Shown one piece after another: positions 43,704 to 51,784 of a stretch of 57,526 bases of DNA (its first letter is position 1; each line of letters opens with the position of its first letter). The DNA is from Candidatus Methanodesulfokora washburnensis (GTDB lineage: Archaea; Korarchaeota; Korarchaeia; Korarchaeales; Korarchaeaceae): contig NZ_RCOS01000129.1 of NCBI RefSeq assembly GCF_003947435.1, forward strand, positions 1 through 57,526. Direction: 5' to 3'. A program made the translations under genes and the position numbers. The notes under the pieces are model-generated. The model saw only the letters and a program-made list of their open reading frames with translations. It did not search any database and was not told where the DNA came from.

Positions 43704-44882
43704 TCATTTCACCTCCTCAAGCTCCTCAGGAGACCAGAAGTAGTATGGGTTATTCCTAGGCCTGAACACCATCTGAGGAACTGGAGGAAGTCCAACAGCC
43801 TTCAGAAATACTCTCATTCCAACCCTGTATATGAGCTCAGCTACTCTCTCCCTAGTCCTAGCGTTCTCATCCCACCAAGTTACAATGCGCTTTATCAGGT
43901 CTATGAGCTCAGTGTAAGGCTTCTCTATTTTCATGAATGGGACTATCACCCACCCGAGCATGGCTGACTGCAGTATTGTGGCCTTTCCTCCAAGAAGTAT
44001 TGTTGCTCCTCTCTCCTTTCCAGGCCTTAGTGCTTTTGGCATCTTGTTTATGCAGTACATGCACCTTGTGCAGTCCTCATTGTTTATCTTCAGCTCCTTT
44101 CCATCCCAGCTCATGCACTTTGTCGGGCATCTCTCCGTTATCGCCTTTATATCCATTCCCGCTTTAGCATACTCCCTTACTGCCTCCTGATCTATCTGTA
44201 TCTCATCCTTCCATGTTCCTATTATTGCGAAATCAGCTCTTGCAAGAGCCGCAACACAATCATTCGGGCAGCCGGATATCTTTATCTTGAACTTATATGG
44301 AAATGCAGGTCTGTGTATCCAATCCTGAAACTCCATTGTTAGGGTGTGATATACATCCAGCGTATCAAAACAGGCCCACTCACATAGAGCAGGTCCCATA
44401 CAGCAGCTAAGGGATCTTATGTCTGATCCGGATCCTCCAAGATCAAATCCCTTGCTAGAAAGTTCATCAAAGCACTGTTGCAGCACCTCAGACGGAGCCC
44501 CAAGTAGTATTATATCACCAGTTGATCCATGAAGGTTCATCAAACCGCTTCCATACTTCTCCCAGACATCGCATACAGTCCTTAGTGCATCTGTCTTGTA
44601 GAACCAAGCCGCTGGTTGTGCAACTCTGAAAGTATGGCATCCGGCAGGAGGACCAACCTCAGGTATGGCGCTGTATCTTCCTATAACTCCTCCTCCATAC
44701 CCCTTCACCGTGACAGCTCCACCATGCTTCCAGTATGTGCGCTTGTCTCTGTAAGAAAGCTCAAGTTGATTCAACATTCTTCTTGCTATCTCCTTTTTTG
44801 CAGCCATTTTCTCATATTCTTGGACGAAGCCGGGCCAAGGTCCCTTCTTCAACTCATCCAAAAGAGGGGTCTTCGATACCAT
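43704..44882 (-). CDS. dsrA: Dissimilatory sulfite reductase alpha subunit
   Basis: A DsrA of about 392 residues. The siroheme-[4Fe-4S] ligands lie in [18 protein letters not shown] and [13 protein letters not shown]. The ferredoxin domain has [19 protein letters not shown] followed by [18 protein letters not shown], a close match to known DsrA. A frame opens at 44909, but a TATA box at 44916-44925 and a GGGGGAA ribosome site just before the ATG at 44880-44882 make the later start ([11 protein letters not shown]) more likely. No DsrD gene follows dsrB, unlike in bacterial sulfate reducers. Confidence 0.97.
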   Translation of the reverse strand: MVSKTPLLDELKKGPWPGFVQEYEKMAAKKEIARRMLNQLELSYRDKRTYWKHGGAVTVKGYGGGVIGRYSAIPEVGPPAGCHTFRVAQPAAWFYKTDALRTVCDVWEKYGSGLMNLHGSTGDIILLGAPSEVLQQCFDELSSKGFDLGGSGSDIRSLSCCMGPALCEWACFDTLDVYHTLTMEFQDWIHRPAFPYKFKIKISGCPNDCVAALARADFAIIGTWKDEIQIDQEAVREYAKAGMDIKAITERCPTKCMSWDGKELKINNEDCTRCMYCINKMPKALRPGKERGATILLGGKATILQSAMLGWVIVPFMKIEKPYTELIDLIKRIVTWWDENARTRERVAELIYRVGMRVFLKAVGLPPVPQMVFRPRNNPYYFWSPEELEEVK

Positions 44883-44915
44883 GCTTTCCCCCGTTTTTAC
44901 TGAAAACATAAAGAC

Positions 44916-44925
44916 TTAAACCTTG
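44916..44925 (-). promoter_or_regulatory. TATA box of dsrAB
   Basis: AGGTTTAAGT on the minus strand, about 38 nt before the preferred dsrA ATG, leaving a short leader with a GGGGGAA ribosome site. It indicates that dsrAB has its own promoter inside the larger locus. Confidence 0.55.
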
Positions 44926-44958
44926 AGATGGAAAAATTGAGAAAAAGAACAGCTAACT

Positions 44959-45186
44959 TTACTTTATTACTTCATATGTTATGCATCCGAGAGGGCATGT
45001 AGAAGCTGCCTCCTTTATCCTGCTCAGCAGATTCTCCAGCTCGCTCTCCTCCACCTCTACTATTTCCTTAGGCCAAGCTTTTCCGTCCTCTCTCACCTCA
45101 AAAAGCTCCGGACATAAAGCTTGGCATGTAGCACATCCCTGACATGTGGCAAAATCCACAGATATCCTCACCTTGACCTTTGCCAT
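44959..45186 (-). CDS. Ferredoxin next to dsrA
   Basis: A 75-residue single-cluster ferredoxin: TCQGCATCQALCPELFEV holds three or four cluster cysteines, and CPLGCITYEV supplies the distal one. The layout is that of archaeal/Thermotoga-like [4Fe-4S] ferredoxins. The start has a GGGTGAT ribosome site and an upstream TATA-like CATAAATATTTTT (about 45220-45233). Between the CGGC protein and dsrA, it is the obvious candidate for electron delivery to DsrAB. Confidence 0.92.
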   Translation of the reverse strand: MAKVKVRISVDFATCQGCATCQALCPELFEVREDGKAWPKEIVEVEESELENLLSRIKEAASTCPLGCITYEVIK

Positions 45187-45248
45187 GCAATCACCCAGCA
45201 GTCTCGTTAGAGGAGATTAAAAAAATATTTATGGAAAAATTCATAAAA

Positions 45249-45605
45249 TCATGGAGGATATGGATGCGTGCCTAGGACAACCTTTTTCTTGAACTTCTCC
45301 TCAAGCTTGGCCTTTGTTTCATCCACATTTATGGGACATTTTCCTATCTTAGTTGCACTAATTATACAGGTTCCTATATGAATCACATCTATCTCAGCCC
45401 CGTAGTTTTTCGCCTCTCTCAGCATCAGGCCCACTTTGTTCACAATAAATCCGGGACAATCACCGCAGCTTGTTATGAACAGAACATCTGCTTTTTCGTA
45501 ATCGGAGAACATTCCCAACCCCTCCTTTGCTGAATTAAGACACTTCAGGCAACCCAGACATATCCTGTCCATCATCTTCTCGCATGCAACTATCCCTATG
45601 TTCAC
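45249..45605 (-). CDS. CGGC domain protein
   Basis: A 118-residue protein matching the CGGC domain family: IGIVACEKMMDRICLGCLKC at the start, then ITSCGDCPGF and GTCIISATKIGKCP. It has about nine cysteines or metal-like ligands in a small fold, and its function is not established. The start is GTG with a strong GGAGGTGG ribosome site. It lies between dsrK and the ferredoxin, so a role in redox or sulfur handling of this system is likely (inference). Confidence 0.8.
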   Translation of the reverse strand: MNIGIVACEKMMDRICLGCLKCLNSAKEGLGMFSDYEKADVLFITSCGDCPGFIVNKVGLMLREAKNYGAEIDVIHIGTCIISATKIGKCPINVDETKAKLEEKFKKKVVLGTHPYPP

Positions 45606-45652
45606 CTGACCACCTCCTTTTTATGAAAATAAAAAAGAAGATAAGGGGATTC

Positions 45653-47116
45653 TCAAAGGACTATAGCATTGCCGACCAGTTCGTGAACTCCCCCTACTTT
45701 TATCGGGAGTTTGTAATGCCTGACATATGTGTCAAACGATGCCTTATCTATTGCACATATCATCGCAAGAAAGTTAGCTCCGGTCCTCTTTATGGCCTCC
45801 ATCTTCGGTTTTATCGCCTTAAGCCTCAGCTCCAACGTCTCATCTGCAAGCAGTCCAGCTCCAGCAGTGCAGCATATGGTTCTCTCCCTGTTAACAGAGG
45901 GATCCAGTTCAACATAATTCCTGCAGACGCTCTTCAATATGTATCTGGGCTCATCTATGAGCCCCATTGCCCTAGTTGGATTGCAGGAATCGTGGTACGT
46001 GACTACGTACTGATCATTTCTGCTCGGATCTATCTTCAACTTGTTGTGCTTTATTAAATCAGCTGTGAATTCACATATATGCACCATCTTTGTATAGACA
46101 GCGTTCTTGAACTTTGTCCCGGTTATGGGGGATACAGGCTCCTCCAGAAAATCAGCTGGACCATTAATGGTCCCCATGAAATCGTGTATGACCCTCCACA
46201 TATGGCCACATTCCCCTCCAAGTATCCACTTCACACCCAGTCTTTTCGCCTCCTTATATATCTTTGCATTTATCTTCTTCATATGCTCATAGTTGAGGAA
46301 TAGACCGAAGTTTCCTCCCTCGCTTGCATAAGTGCTTATCGTGTAGTCAAGGCCTATCTGATGAAACAGCTTCACATATCCCTTGAATGTACCCCAGTGA
46401 GGTCCTCCGAAGAAGTCTGCTGATGGAGGGACAAAGAGAATCTCAGCTCCCTTCTTATTTATCGGTATCTTCACCTCCACTCCTGTTTCCTCCTTTATCT
46501 CCTCCTCCATGAACCTGCAGGCATCGGCAAGAGCTGCTGGCGGGATGCCCATGTGGTTTCCTATATATTCGCACTTTGCTATGGATTCGGTAGTGGATCT
46601 AGGGCTGAGCCCTATTGCTGTTAGCACCTCTCTTGCCGCTATAGTTATCTCGGCTGTATCTATTCCATATGGACAGAATACAGCACATCTTCTGCACTCC
46701 GAGCACTGGTAAAAGTATGTGTACCATAGCTTGACCATTTCCTCATCAAAATCCCTAGCTCCAGCTTTTTCTCCAAGAAGCTTCCCCTCTCTTGTGTAGT
46801 ACTTCCTGTAGACAGCCCTCATCAGATCCTGCCTTCCGACAGGCATGTTATATGGATCGTTTGTCGCTAGGAAAAATGGACACTTGTCAGAGCAGGCACC
46901 GCAGTGGACGCAGAGATCCATGTAAAGCCTGACAGATCTGTACTTCTTCAGCACCTCATCGAACTTCTTCAGAGCTATCTCCTTCCAATTTTCTGGAAGC
47001 TTGAAGTCGTCCCTTGACCACTCTCTTGGAAACGGAAGCTTCATCAACTCCATATCACTCTTCTTAGATGCATGAAGCCTAAACTTCTCCCCAGGCCTTG
47101 AGAAATCCAACTTCAT
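45653..47116 (-). CDS. dsrK: DsrK-like iron-sulfur catalytic subunit (HdrD family)
   Basis: A protein of about 487 residues, the cytoplasmic subunit of the DsrMK(JOP) complex, which reduces the DsrC trisulfide. Two [4Fe-4S] motifs are seen: CVHCGACSDKCP and CSECRRCAVFCPYGID. The C-terminal CCG domains hold the special cluster (HDSCNPTRAMG, TICCTAGAGL). I choose the ATG at 47114-47116 with a GGGGTGG ribosome site; a GTG lies 9 nt upstream. It overlaps or abuts dsrM, its membrane anchor. HdrD-like heterodisulfide reductase is the main alternative, but the adjacent DsrC and DsrAB decide for DsrK. Confidence 0.92.
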   Translation of the reverse strand: MKLDFSRPGEKFRLHASKKSDMELMKLPFPREWSRDDFKLPENWKEIALKKFDEVLKKYRSVRLYMDLCVHCGACSDKCPFFLATNDPYNMPVGRQDLMRAVYRKYYTREGKLLGEKAGARDFDEEMVKLWYTYFYQCSECRRCAVFCPYGIDTAEITIAAREVLTAIGLSPRSTTESIAKCEYIGNHMGIPPAALADACRFMEEEIKEETGVEVKIPINKKGAEILFVPPSADFFGGPHWGTFKGYVKLFHQIGLDYTISTYASEGGNFGLFLNYEHMKKINAKIYKEAKRLGVKWILGGECGHMWRVIHDFMGTINGPADFLEEPVSPITGTKFKNAVYTKMVHICEFTADLIKHNKLKIDPSRNDQYVVTYHDSCNPTRAMGLIDEPRYILKSVCRNYVELDPSVNRERTICCTAGAGLLADETLELRLKAIKPKMEAIKRTGANFLAMICAIDKASFDTYVRHYKLPIKVGGVHELVGNAIVL

Positions 47117-47117
47117 A

Positions 47118-47918
47118 TCAACCACCCCTTTCTATCATCTCGAGCTCATCCTTGAACTTATTGTAATACTCCTCCCAGCTCATTATCTCGACCGGGAAGT
47201 CCCATGGGTTCACCTTTCTCCTCATCCTGGCATCGTTTCTCTGATTTTTCACCGGATTGAGAAATATTCCTATGAAGTGCATTACTTTACTAAACGGTAT
47301 ATATATCATCAAAAGCTCTACTAGGAACATGTGAAGAAGGAAGTAGATGTTGCTAGGAGGCTCTATCGGTTTAAGGTATATCAAGCTGTAGATAAATGCG
47401 GACACCTGCTTCACATCAACCCCAGAGTAGAACCTGACATAATTCCCCAGCAGGACTATCGATATCAGGAGGAGCAGTATTAGGTAATCGGATAGATGGG
47501 ATATGTAGCGGAGATTTGGCATCACAATCCTCCTCACTATGAGGAATGCTAGAGCTCCAGCAAATATTATTCCTGTGTAGCCTATTATATCATACCAAGT
47601 GTAGCCTATGACGCTCCAGAGATCGTGAAACAGGATATTTATTATGTGGGCTATTATCGTGGTGAGAAGCAGCACATGAAATATCCATCCCCCAAGCCAG
47701 AGCTTCTTTGCACCCTTCAACAGGGGTCTGAATAGAAATGCATCTGTTGCAAGCCTTGCAACAACACCTGTATATGTTGTAGGGCCTGGCGTCAGGGGGA
47801 CCTTCAGGGGAACTGGCACTTTTATCCAAGTGAGGAACTTGTAGATAGATCCCACTATCAGGACTATCACAGATATGTATGCCAAAAATATGCCTATGGT
47901 GAACTCCAGAACTCCCAT
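47118..47918 (-). CDS. dsrM: DsrM-like membrane cytochrome b subunit (NarI family)
   Basis: A 266-residue membrane protein with five to six helices, of the NarI/DsrM type that oxidises menaquinol and carries two hemes b. Candidate heme histidines are in WIFHVLLLTTIIAHIINILFH (first pair) and in LLHMFLVE and SKVMHFIGIF (last helices). The hydrophilic C-terminus (about 228-266) would contact DsrK. The ribosome site GAGGTGATGAC precedes the ATG. The usual DsrJ, DsrO and DsrP subunits are absent. Confidence 0.88.
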   Translation of the reverse strand: MGVLEFTIGIFLAYISVIVLIVGSIYKFLTWIKVPVPLKVPLTPGPTTYTGVVARLATDAFLFRPLLKGAKKLWLGGWIFHVLLLTTIIAHIINILFHDLWSVIGYTWYDIIGYTGIIFAGALAFLIVRRIVMPNLRYISHLSDYLILLLLISIVLLGNYVRFYSGVDVKQVSAFIYSLIYLKPIEPPSNIYFLLHMFLVELLMIYIPFSKVMHFIGIFLNPVKNQRNDARMRRKVNPWDFPVEIMSWEEYYNKFKDELEMIERGG

Positions 47919-47922
47919 GTCA

Positions 47923-48174
47923 TCACCTCACATAGAATATCATCAACAGGACGACTAGCGCTATGAATGCAATGCCCGCAGCTATCCACTCCTGATCATA
48001 GTCCTCCCTTATGTTCTTGTAGAGGTAAAATATCAGTGCAGAGGCCGCTAATTCTGCTGAAAGACCTGCTGCAAACTTATTTTGAGATAATATTGGATCA
48101 AGATACAGGATATATCCCAGAACTACGAGCTGAAATACAAGGATCGCTAAAACTCCTGCCTGGAATCTATCCAT
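47923..48174 (-). CDS. Small three-helix membrane protein between cytochrome b and dsrM
   Basis: An 83-residue protein with three hydrophobic segments. The start is ATG 48172-48174, chosen because a perfect AGGAGGTGA ribosome site, which also holds the cytochrome b stop codon, precedes it. There are no cysteines or histidines to bind cofactors. Its place inside the operon suggests a small structural subunit of the membrane complex. I recognise no family. Confidence 0.75.
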   Translation of the reverse strand: MDRFQAGVLAILVFQLVVLGYILYLDPILSQNKFAAGLSAELAASALIFYLYKNIREDYDQEWIAAGIAFIALVVLLMIFYVR

Positions 48175-48179
48175 AAGGA

Positions 48180-49589
48180 TCACCTCCTCAGCACATTTCT
48201 CGGTTCAGCTGAGTAGAGAATCCACACCGACATTATTATTGAGGTTATCAGCGATATTGTGTTCATTATGGCGCTGAACAAATTGGTGGACATCGTTATC
48301 ATGGAGATGGAGCAGCTGCCAACTGCTATAAAGAAGCTCATGGCAAAGAACAGCAGGAGATTGCTGGACGTGGATGCCTCCACGAACTCCCATGCGAATT
48401 TCTTCGGCATCTTCAATGCCTTCACATGCTGATATCTCAGATAGACTGCCCTGGAGATGAGGCCAACTATCAGTATGGGAAGTCCTAAGACTATTATTGC
48501 ATCAACTAGAGAGACCCCCTTTCCTGGAGTAAGAGCACCCCATATTGTTAGAATCACTATTTCAACAACTGCTATAACTCCTATTGTTGTTGCAAAAGGT
48601 CTTTCCATCGGATTCCTCTTTTCTGACCTGTCTATGAATGGCAAAAATGTGACAACAAGTGCTATAAGCATAAACAGAGCTAGAGCTGCCTGAACTCCAG
48701 TTTTCCCTTCAAATATAGGTATTTTCAGTATTTGATACATCCAGAGAAAGTACCACTCCGGTTGAGGTGCATATTGAGCTGCGACCTCAGGAGAGAATTT
48801 TGGCGGGAATTCCACCGGAAATATGGCCGAGATAGCAAAAAGAACTGATAAGAATACAAAGGAAAGCATCAGCAGGTATACTAATACGTCCGGGAACCAC
48901 TTCACCTCTCTTTTATCCGCTTCCTCGGACAGAGGCTCTGAGGCACCATGCACTTCGAACATGTGTAGCTTTATTGCAAAGCACAGTATTATTATTACTG
49001 GAAGCACAACTACATGAAATGAGAAGAACCTCAGGAGGAGCTCCTCGTCGCTTCCAGTTCCAGCTATTATGTATACAATCATCCCTCTTATCGGATCCGG
49101 AAGGTTGTTTATCAGACCTATTGAGACATCAACAGCGCTCTTTGATATGACAGTCCATGGGAGAAGGTATCCTGTGAATCCCATGGCCAATGCAGCCAGC
49201 CCCATCACCATACCCACTATCCACATGAGCTCCCTAGGTCTCTTGTAAACTCCAACAAAATAGCCTCTCACCAGATGAAGGAATGCCAGAAGTATCATCG
49301 CATATGCTCCATATAGATGAACTGTCTCTATGAATAGACCATAGGAAACTGATGATACTATCTGCATCGTAGATTCATATGCTTTATCTGGAGATGGGAC
49401 ATAGTACTGCATCATCAGAATTCCGGTGACACCCTGAAGGAGGAAGACCACGAATGCTATTGCGCCAAGCCAGTATGTGGGGCTCAGGGAATATCGGGGG
49501 GCGGGCCTCAATATCGTCCTGCTGAAGCCAAATCTGGAGTCTATCCAGTCGACTATTCTGTAGATTGTGCCCTTCTCCTCCGAAGCCAT
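48180..49589 (-). CDS. Cytochrome b (b/b6 type, bc-complex) in dsr operon
   Basis: A polytopic cytochrome b of about 469 residues with an N-terminal four-helix b6-like half and a C-terminal subunit-IV-like half carrying the Qo-site motif PEWYFLW (about 280). An extra helical tail follows. Heme ligands: His94 and His108 (spacing 14); the second pair begins at His195, but the next histidine is His212, a spacing of 17 against 14-15 in mitochondrial or b6 proteins, and Lys210 falls at the usual place (numbers from the GTG 9 nt upstream). With the Rieske protein it should form a quinol-oxidising core. The start has GGGGGTGG as ribosome site. No cytochrome c1 or f gene is nearby. Confidence 0.9.
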   Translation of the reverse strand: MASEEKGTIYRIVDWIDSRFGFSRTILRPAPRYSLSPTYWLGAIAFVVFLLQGVTGILMMQYYVPSPDKAYESTMQIVSSVSYGLFIETVHLYGAYAMILLAFLHLVRGYFVGVYKRPRELMWIVGMVMGLAALAMGFTGYLLPWTVISKSAVDVSIGLINNLPDPIRGMIVYIIAGTGSDEELLLRFFSFHVVVLPVIIILCFAIKLHMFEVHGASEPLSEEADKREVKWFPDVLVYLLMLSFVFLSVLFAISAIFPVEFPPKFSPEVAAQYAPQPEWYFLWMYQILKIPIFEGKTGVQAALALFMLIALVVTFLPFIDRSEKRNPMERPFATTIGVIAVVEIVILTIWGALTPGKGVSLVDAIIVLGLPILIVGLISRAVYLRYQHVKALKMPKKFAWEFVEASTSSNLLLFFAMSFFIAVGSCSISMITMSTNLFSAIMNTISLITSIIMSVWILYSAEPRNVLRR

Positions 49590-49590
49590 A

Positions 49591-50226
49591 TCAACCACCC
49601 CCTACAAGCTTGCCCCCTACCAGATCGCGCCACACTTCAGTTGATCCAGGAGGCCCCTTTCCGAATATCACAGGAGGCCCCATGCCCACAGCATAGATAT
49701 CTCCAGTGGAGCTATCGTACTCCAGCTTAACAGGCGGAAGAGGATACAGAGGAGGACCTGCCAGAATCTTAGCTCCATCATCCGCATCATAAAAACCTGC
49801 ATGACATGGACAGTAGAACAGATTTCTGTCCGGAAACTCGCTTGAGGATCCAGCTGGCATAAACCTCACCATGCAGCCTAGATGCTGGCATATCTGGCTG
49901 TATGCAACTATGTCCTCATCTGGCCCAACTCCATTGGTAACCCTCTTCCCGAGCTTAACTAGGATGTTTGGCGTGTTCTCAAGGGGGTAGTTGAATATTA
50001 TAGGCTCTTTCTCCTTCAGATCCTTTATGTTTGCCACTTTTATCCTAGGCCACTCTGGTATCTTCATCTGAATTGGTCCTAAAGCTCTTACAATACCTAA
50101 GATTCCAGAAAATGCAAAGACAGCAGATAAAAAAGCCATGCTTTTGAGGAAGTTTCTTCTGCTCTCGTTTATCACTTCCTCCTCTGCAACTTTCATCACT
50201 GTTTTCTCCTCAGCAGTGCTGGACAT
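49591..50226 (-). CDS. Rieske iron-sulfur protein with Tat signal anchor
   Basis: A 211-residue Rieske protein. The twin-arginine motif SRRNFLKS (22-29) precedes a membrane anchor (about 30-50), so the folded cluster domain is exported and stays attached. Cluster box I is CQHLGC (Cys113, His115, disulfide Cys118) and box II is CPCHAG (Cys139, His142, disulfide Cys141), all intact. The ribosome site is GAGGTG. It lies 13 nt after dsrC and 2 nt before or overlapping cytochrome b. Confidence 0.95.
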   Translation of the reverse strand: MSSTAEEKTVMKVAEEEVINESRRNFLKSMAFLSAVFAFSGILGIVRALGPIQMKIPEWPRIKVANIKDLKEKEPIIFNYPLENTPNILVKLGKRVTNGVGPDEDIVAYSQICQHLGCMVRFMPAGSSSEFPDRNLFYCPCHAGFYDADDGAKILAGPPLYPLPPVKLEYDSSTGDIYAVGMGPPVIFGKGPPGSTEVWRDLVGGKLVGGG

Positions 50227-50239
50227 CCCAGCACCTCTT

Positions 50240-50560
50240 TTAGACGCATCCTGTTGGCTTTGGCAGGCCAGCTATCTTGCACGCACCATTTGCAGGTCCG
50301 CTCGGGAACAGCTCATATATTTTCTCCAAGCTGAATCCAGTTGCCTTTGTCAGCATTCTTATCGGAGGAGCTATGCCGTATTTGAGGAAGTAGTCCCTCA
50401 GGTAGTTCACCACCTTCCAGTGCTCCTCTGTCATCTTCTCTATTCCCTCAAACGTCTTGGCAAAGAACTCGGCTAGCTCAGGAGTCCACTTCTCAGGCTC
50501 CTGCAGGAATCCATCCTCATCTATAATATATTTCTGACCCTTGAATTCTATCTCGGGCAT
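50240..50560 (-). CDS. dsrC: DsrC sulfur-carrier protein
   Basis: A DsrC of about 106 residues. The flexible C-terminal arm reads SGPANGACKIAGLPKPTGCV and carries both essential cysteines, the last in the penultimate position, so it is a true DsrC and not a TusE-like relative with one cysteine. DsrC takes sulfur from sulfite on DsrAB as a trisulfide, which DsrMK then reduces. I choose the ATG at 50558-50560; a GTG directly before it overlaps the GAGAGGTG ribosome site. It is the first gene of the operon. Confidence 0.96.
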   Translation of the reverse strand: MPEIEFKGQKYIIDEDGFLQEPEKWTPELAEFFAKTFEGIEKMTEEHWKVVNYLRDYFLKYGIAPPIRMLTKATGFSLEKIYELFPSGPANGACKIAGLPKPTGCV

Positions 50561-50574
50561 CACCTCTCACCCCG

Positions 50575-50606
50575 ACCTTTAGTGAAGGTAGGGAAAATAT
50601 ATAATC
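50575..50606 (-). promoter_or_regulatory. Promoter of dsrC operon with palindrome
   Basis: A TATA box GATTATATATTTT (about 50594-50606, minus strand) lies some 25 nt upstream of the expected transcription start. Between it and that start sits the imperfectly spaced palindrome ACCTTCACTAAAGGT (50575-50589; arms ACCTT/AAGGT), a position where a bound repressor would block initiation. Confidence 0.5.
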
Positions 50607-50656
50607 TCTCATGGAAAAATTGGAAAATAGTCCCATGGAAGGAATGGAAGATATCG

Positions 50657-51691
50657 TCAGATAGAGTATGCCTTGTAGCATGTCTTGCATGGCTCCGGAA
50701 GGGAAGGAACTTCCCCAGACAAATTGAAAATATCAACAGGACCTTTCCATGCTACCGACCTTTTGTGAAAATGATCCCTGAATTCTCTGTATCTAGGAGA
50801 GTTCCATATATCCTCAAAAGTTTTTTCGGCAATACTGCCGAATATCACCTTGTTTACTCGAACTTCCTTCCCGCAGAAGATTCTCTCTATTTTTTCTCCC
50901 TCTGTTGGAAGGTTCAGGTAAACGCACGGAGATATATCCCCATTCACCGAGATAAAAGCACTCTCAAGAGGATCCTCTGCGCACACAGGAGTTTCCAGCA
51001 TCTCAAGAGATCTACTTCCAAAGGCAATATTCAGCTCTTTTGCGGTTTTTTTAGCTTCTTCTATTTTCCTGAGAAAGTTTTTGTCAGCTTTAGAGCAGGA
51101 AAAGACCACCATCTTTTCCACCTCTCTGTTTGGCACATAATCCACATTTGGAGCTATGACCTCATCCACTCCAAGTTCATATGCCAGCTTCACAACAGAG
51201 CTCAACTCCTCTATGTTATCCCTTGTCAGCTGAAATGTTATTGCTATAATCGGCTTCTTCCCTTTTCTCCCCTTGGATATTATCCTTATCCTGTTCAAAA
51301 GCCTCTCATAGCTAGATCCAACCCTTATTCTTTCATGAGTTTCCTTGGAGGCACCTCCCAAGGAGAAGGTTATTCTATCCACACTCTCAAGCAGAAATTC
51401 GGCCATTTTATCGTCTATTAGAACACCATTTGTTGTTAAACCAACTTTACAGCCATTTTCTTTAGCAATCCTTATCATCTCCTGGAGATCTGGGTTTTGT
51501 AGGGGCTCTCCCCATCCCTGAAGATGTACATATTCAACCAATGGAAATACTTTCGATATCCTCCTGTACAGGCCTAAATCCATGTTCTTCTGCTTCCACT
51601 TGAAAGAAAACAGATTTCTGGGGCAAAAGGAGCATCTCATCCCGCAGAAAGTTGATACCTCTATCTGAAGATTCTTTAGTGCTTTTTTCAC
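50657..51691 (-). CDS. Radical SAM/SPASM enzyme beside the dsr locus
   Basis: A 344-residue radical SAM protein with STFCGMRCSFCPRN (Cx3Cx2C) at residue 16, WGEPLQNPDL as the GGEP-like motif, and a C-terminal SPASM-type array (VSCK/PVCAEDPLES, ISVNGDISPCVYLN, EPCKTCYKAYSI). The sequence style recalls maturases described for tungsten-cofactor oxidoreductases, but I cannot confirm this. The start is GTG (51689-51691), about 24 nt after a TTAATTAATT element, so it is leaderless. It is divergent from the HTH-TusA gene and upstream of dsrC on the same strand. Target unknown. Confidence 0.78.
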   Translation of the reverse strand: MKKALKNLQIEVSTFCGMRCSFCPRNLFSFKWKQKNMDLGLYRRISKVFPLVEYVHLQGWGEPLQNPDLQEMIRIAKENGCKVGLTTNGVLIDDKMAEFLLESVDRITFSLGGASKETHERIRVGSSYERLLNRIRIISKGRKGKKPIIAITFQLTRDNIEELSSVVKLAYELGVDEVIAPNVDYVPNREVEKMVVFSCSKADKNFLRKIEEAKKTAKELNIAFGSRSLEMLETPVCAEDPLESAFISVNGDISPCVYLNLPTEGEKIERIFCGKEVRVNKVIFGSIAEKTFEDIWNSPRYREFRDHFHKRSVAWKGPVDIFNLSGEVPSLPEPCKTCYKAYSI

Positions 51692-51698
51692 ATGAAAG

Positions 51699-51764
51699 TT
51701 AGGCAGGCCTAATTAATTAAAGCTTTTTGTTCGACTTCTGCCTAAGACAGATAAATTTTTAGGC
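51699..51764. promoter_or_regulatory. Four TTAGGC half-sites in a divergent promoter region
   Basis: TTAGGC occurs at 51699-51704 and 51759-51764, and its reverse complement GCCTAA at 51707-51712 and 51740-51745. The first two form the palindrome TTAGGC-AG-GCCTAA between the TATA and start of the radical SAM gene. The other two flank the TATA-like ATAAATTTT of the HTH-TusA gene. The arrangement is that of operators for a dimeric winged-helix regulator. Confidence 0.6.
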
Positions 51765-51784
51765 TTTGTCCATGTTTTTTCTAG

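Noticed and set aside
45653-47116. HdrD heterodisulfide reductase
   Set aside because: Motifs overlap with DsrK, but dsrC with both cysteines, dsrM and dsrAB in the same locus favour DsrK.
49591-50226. Arsenite-oxidase small subunit instead of a bc-type Rieske protein
   Set aside because: It is Tat-anchored like both, but the adjacent cytochrome b with PEWY and the lack of a molybdopterin subunit support a bc-type pair.
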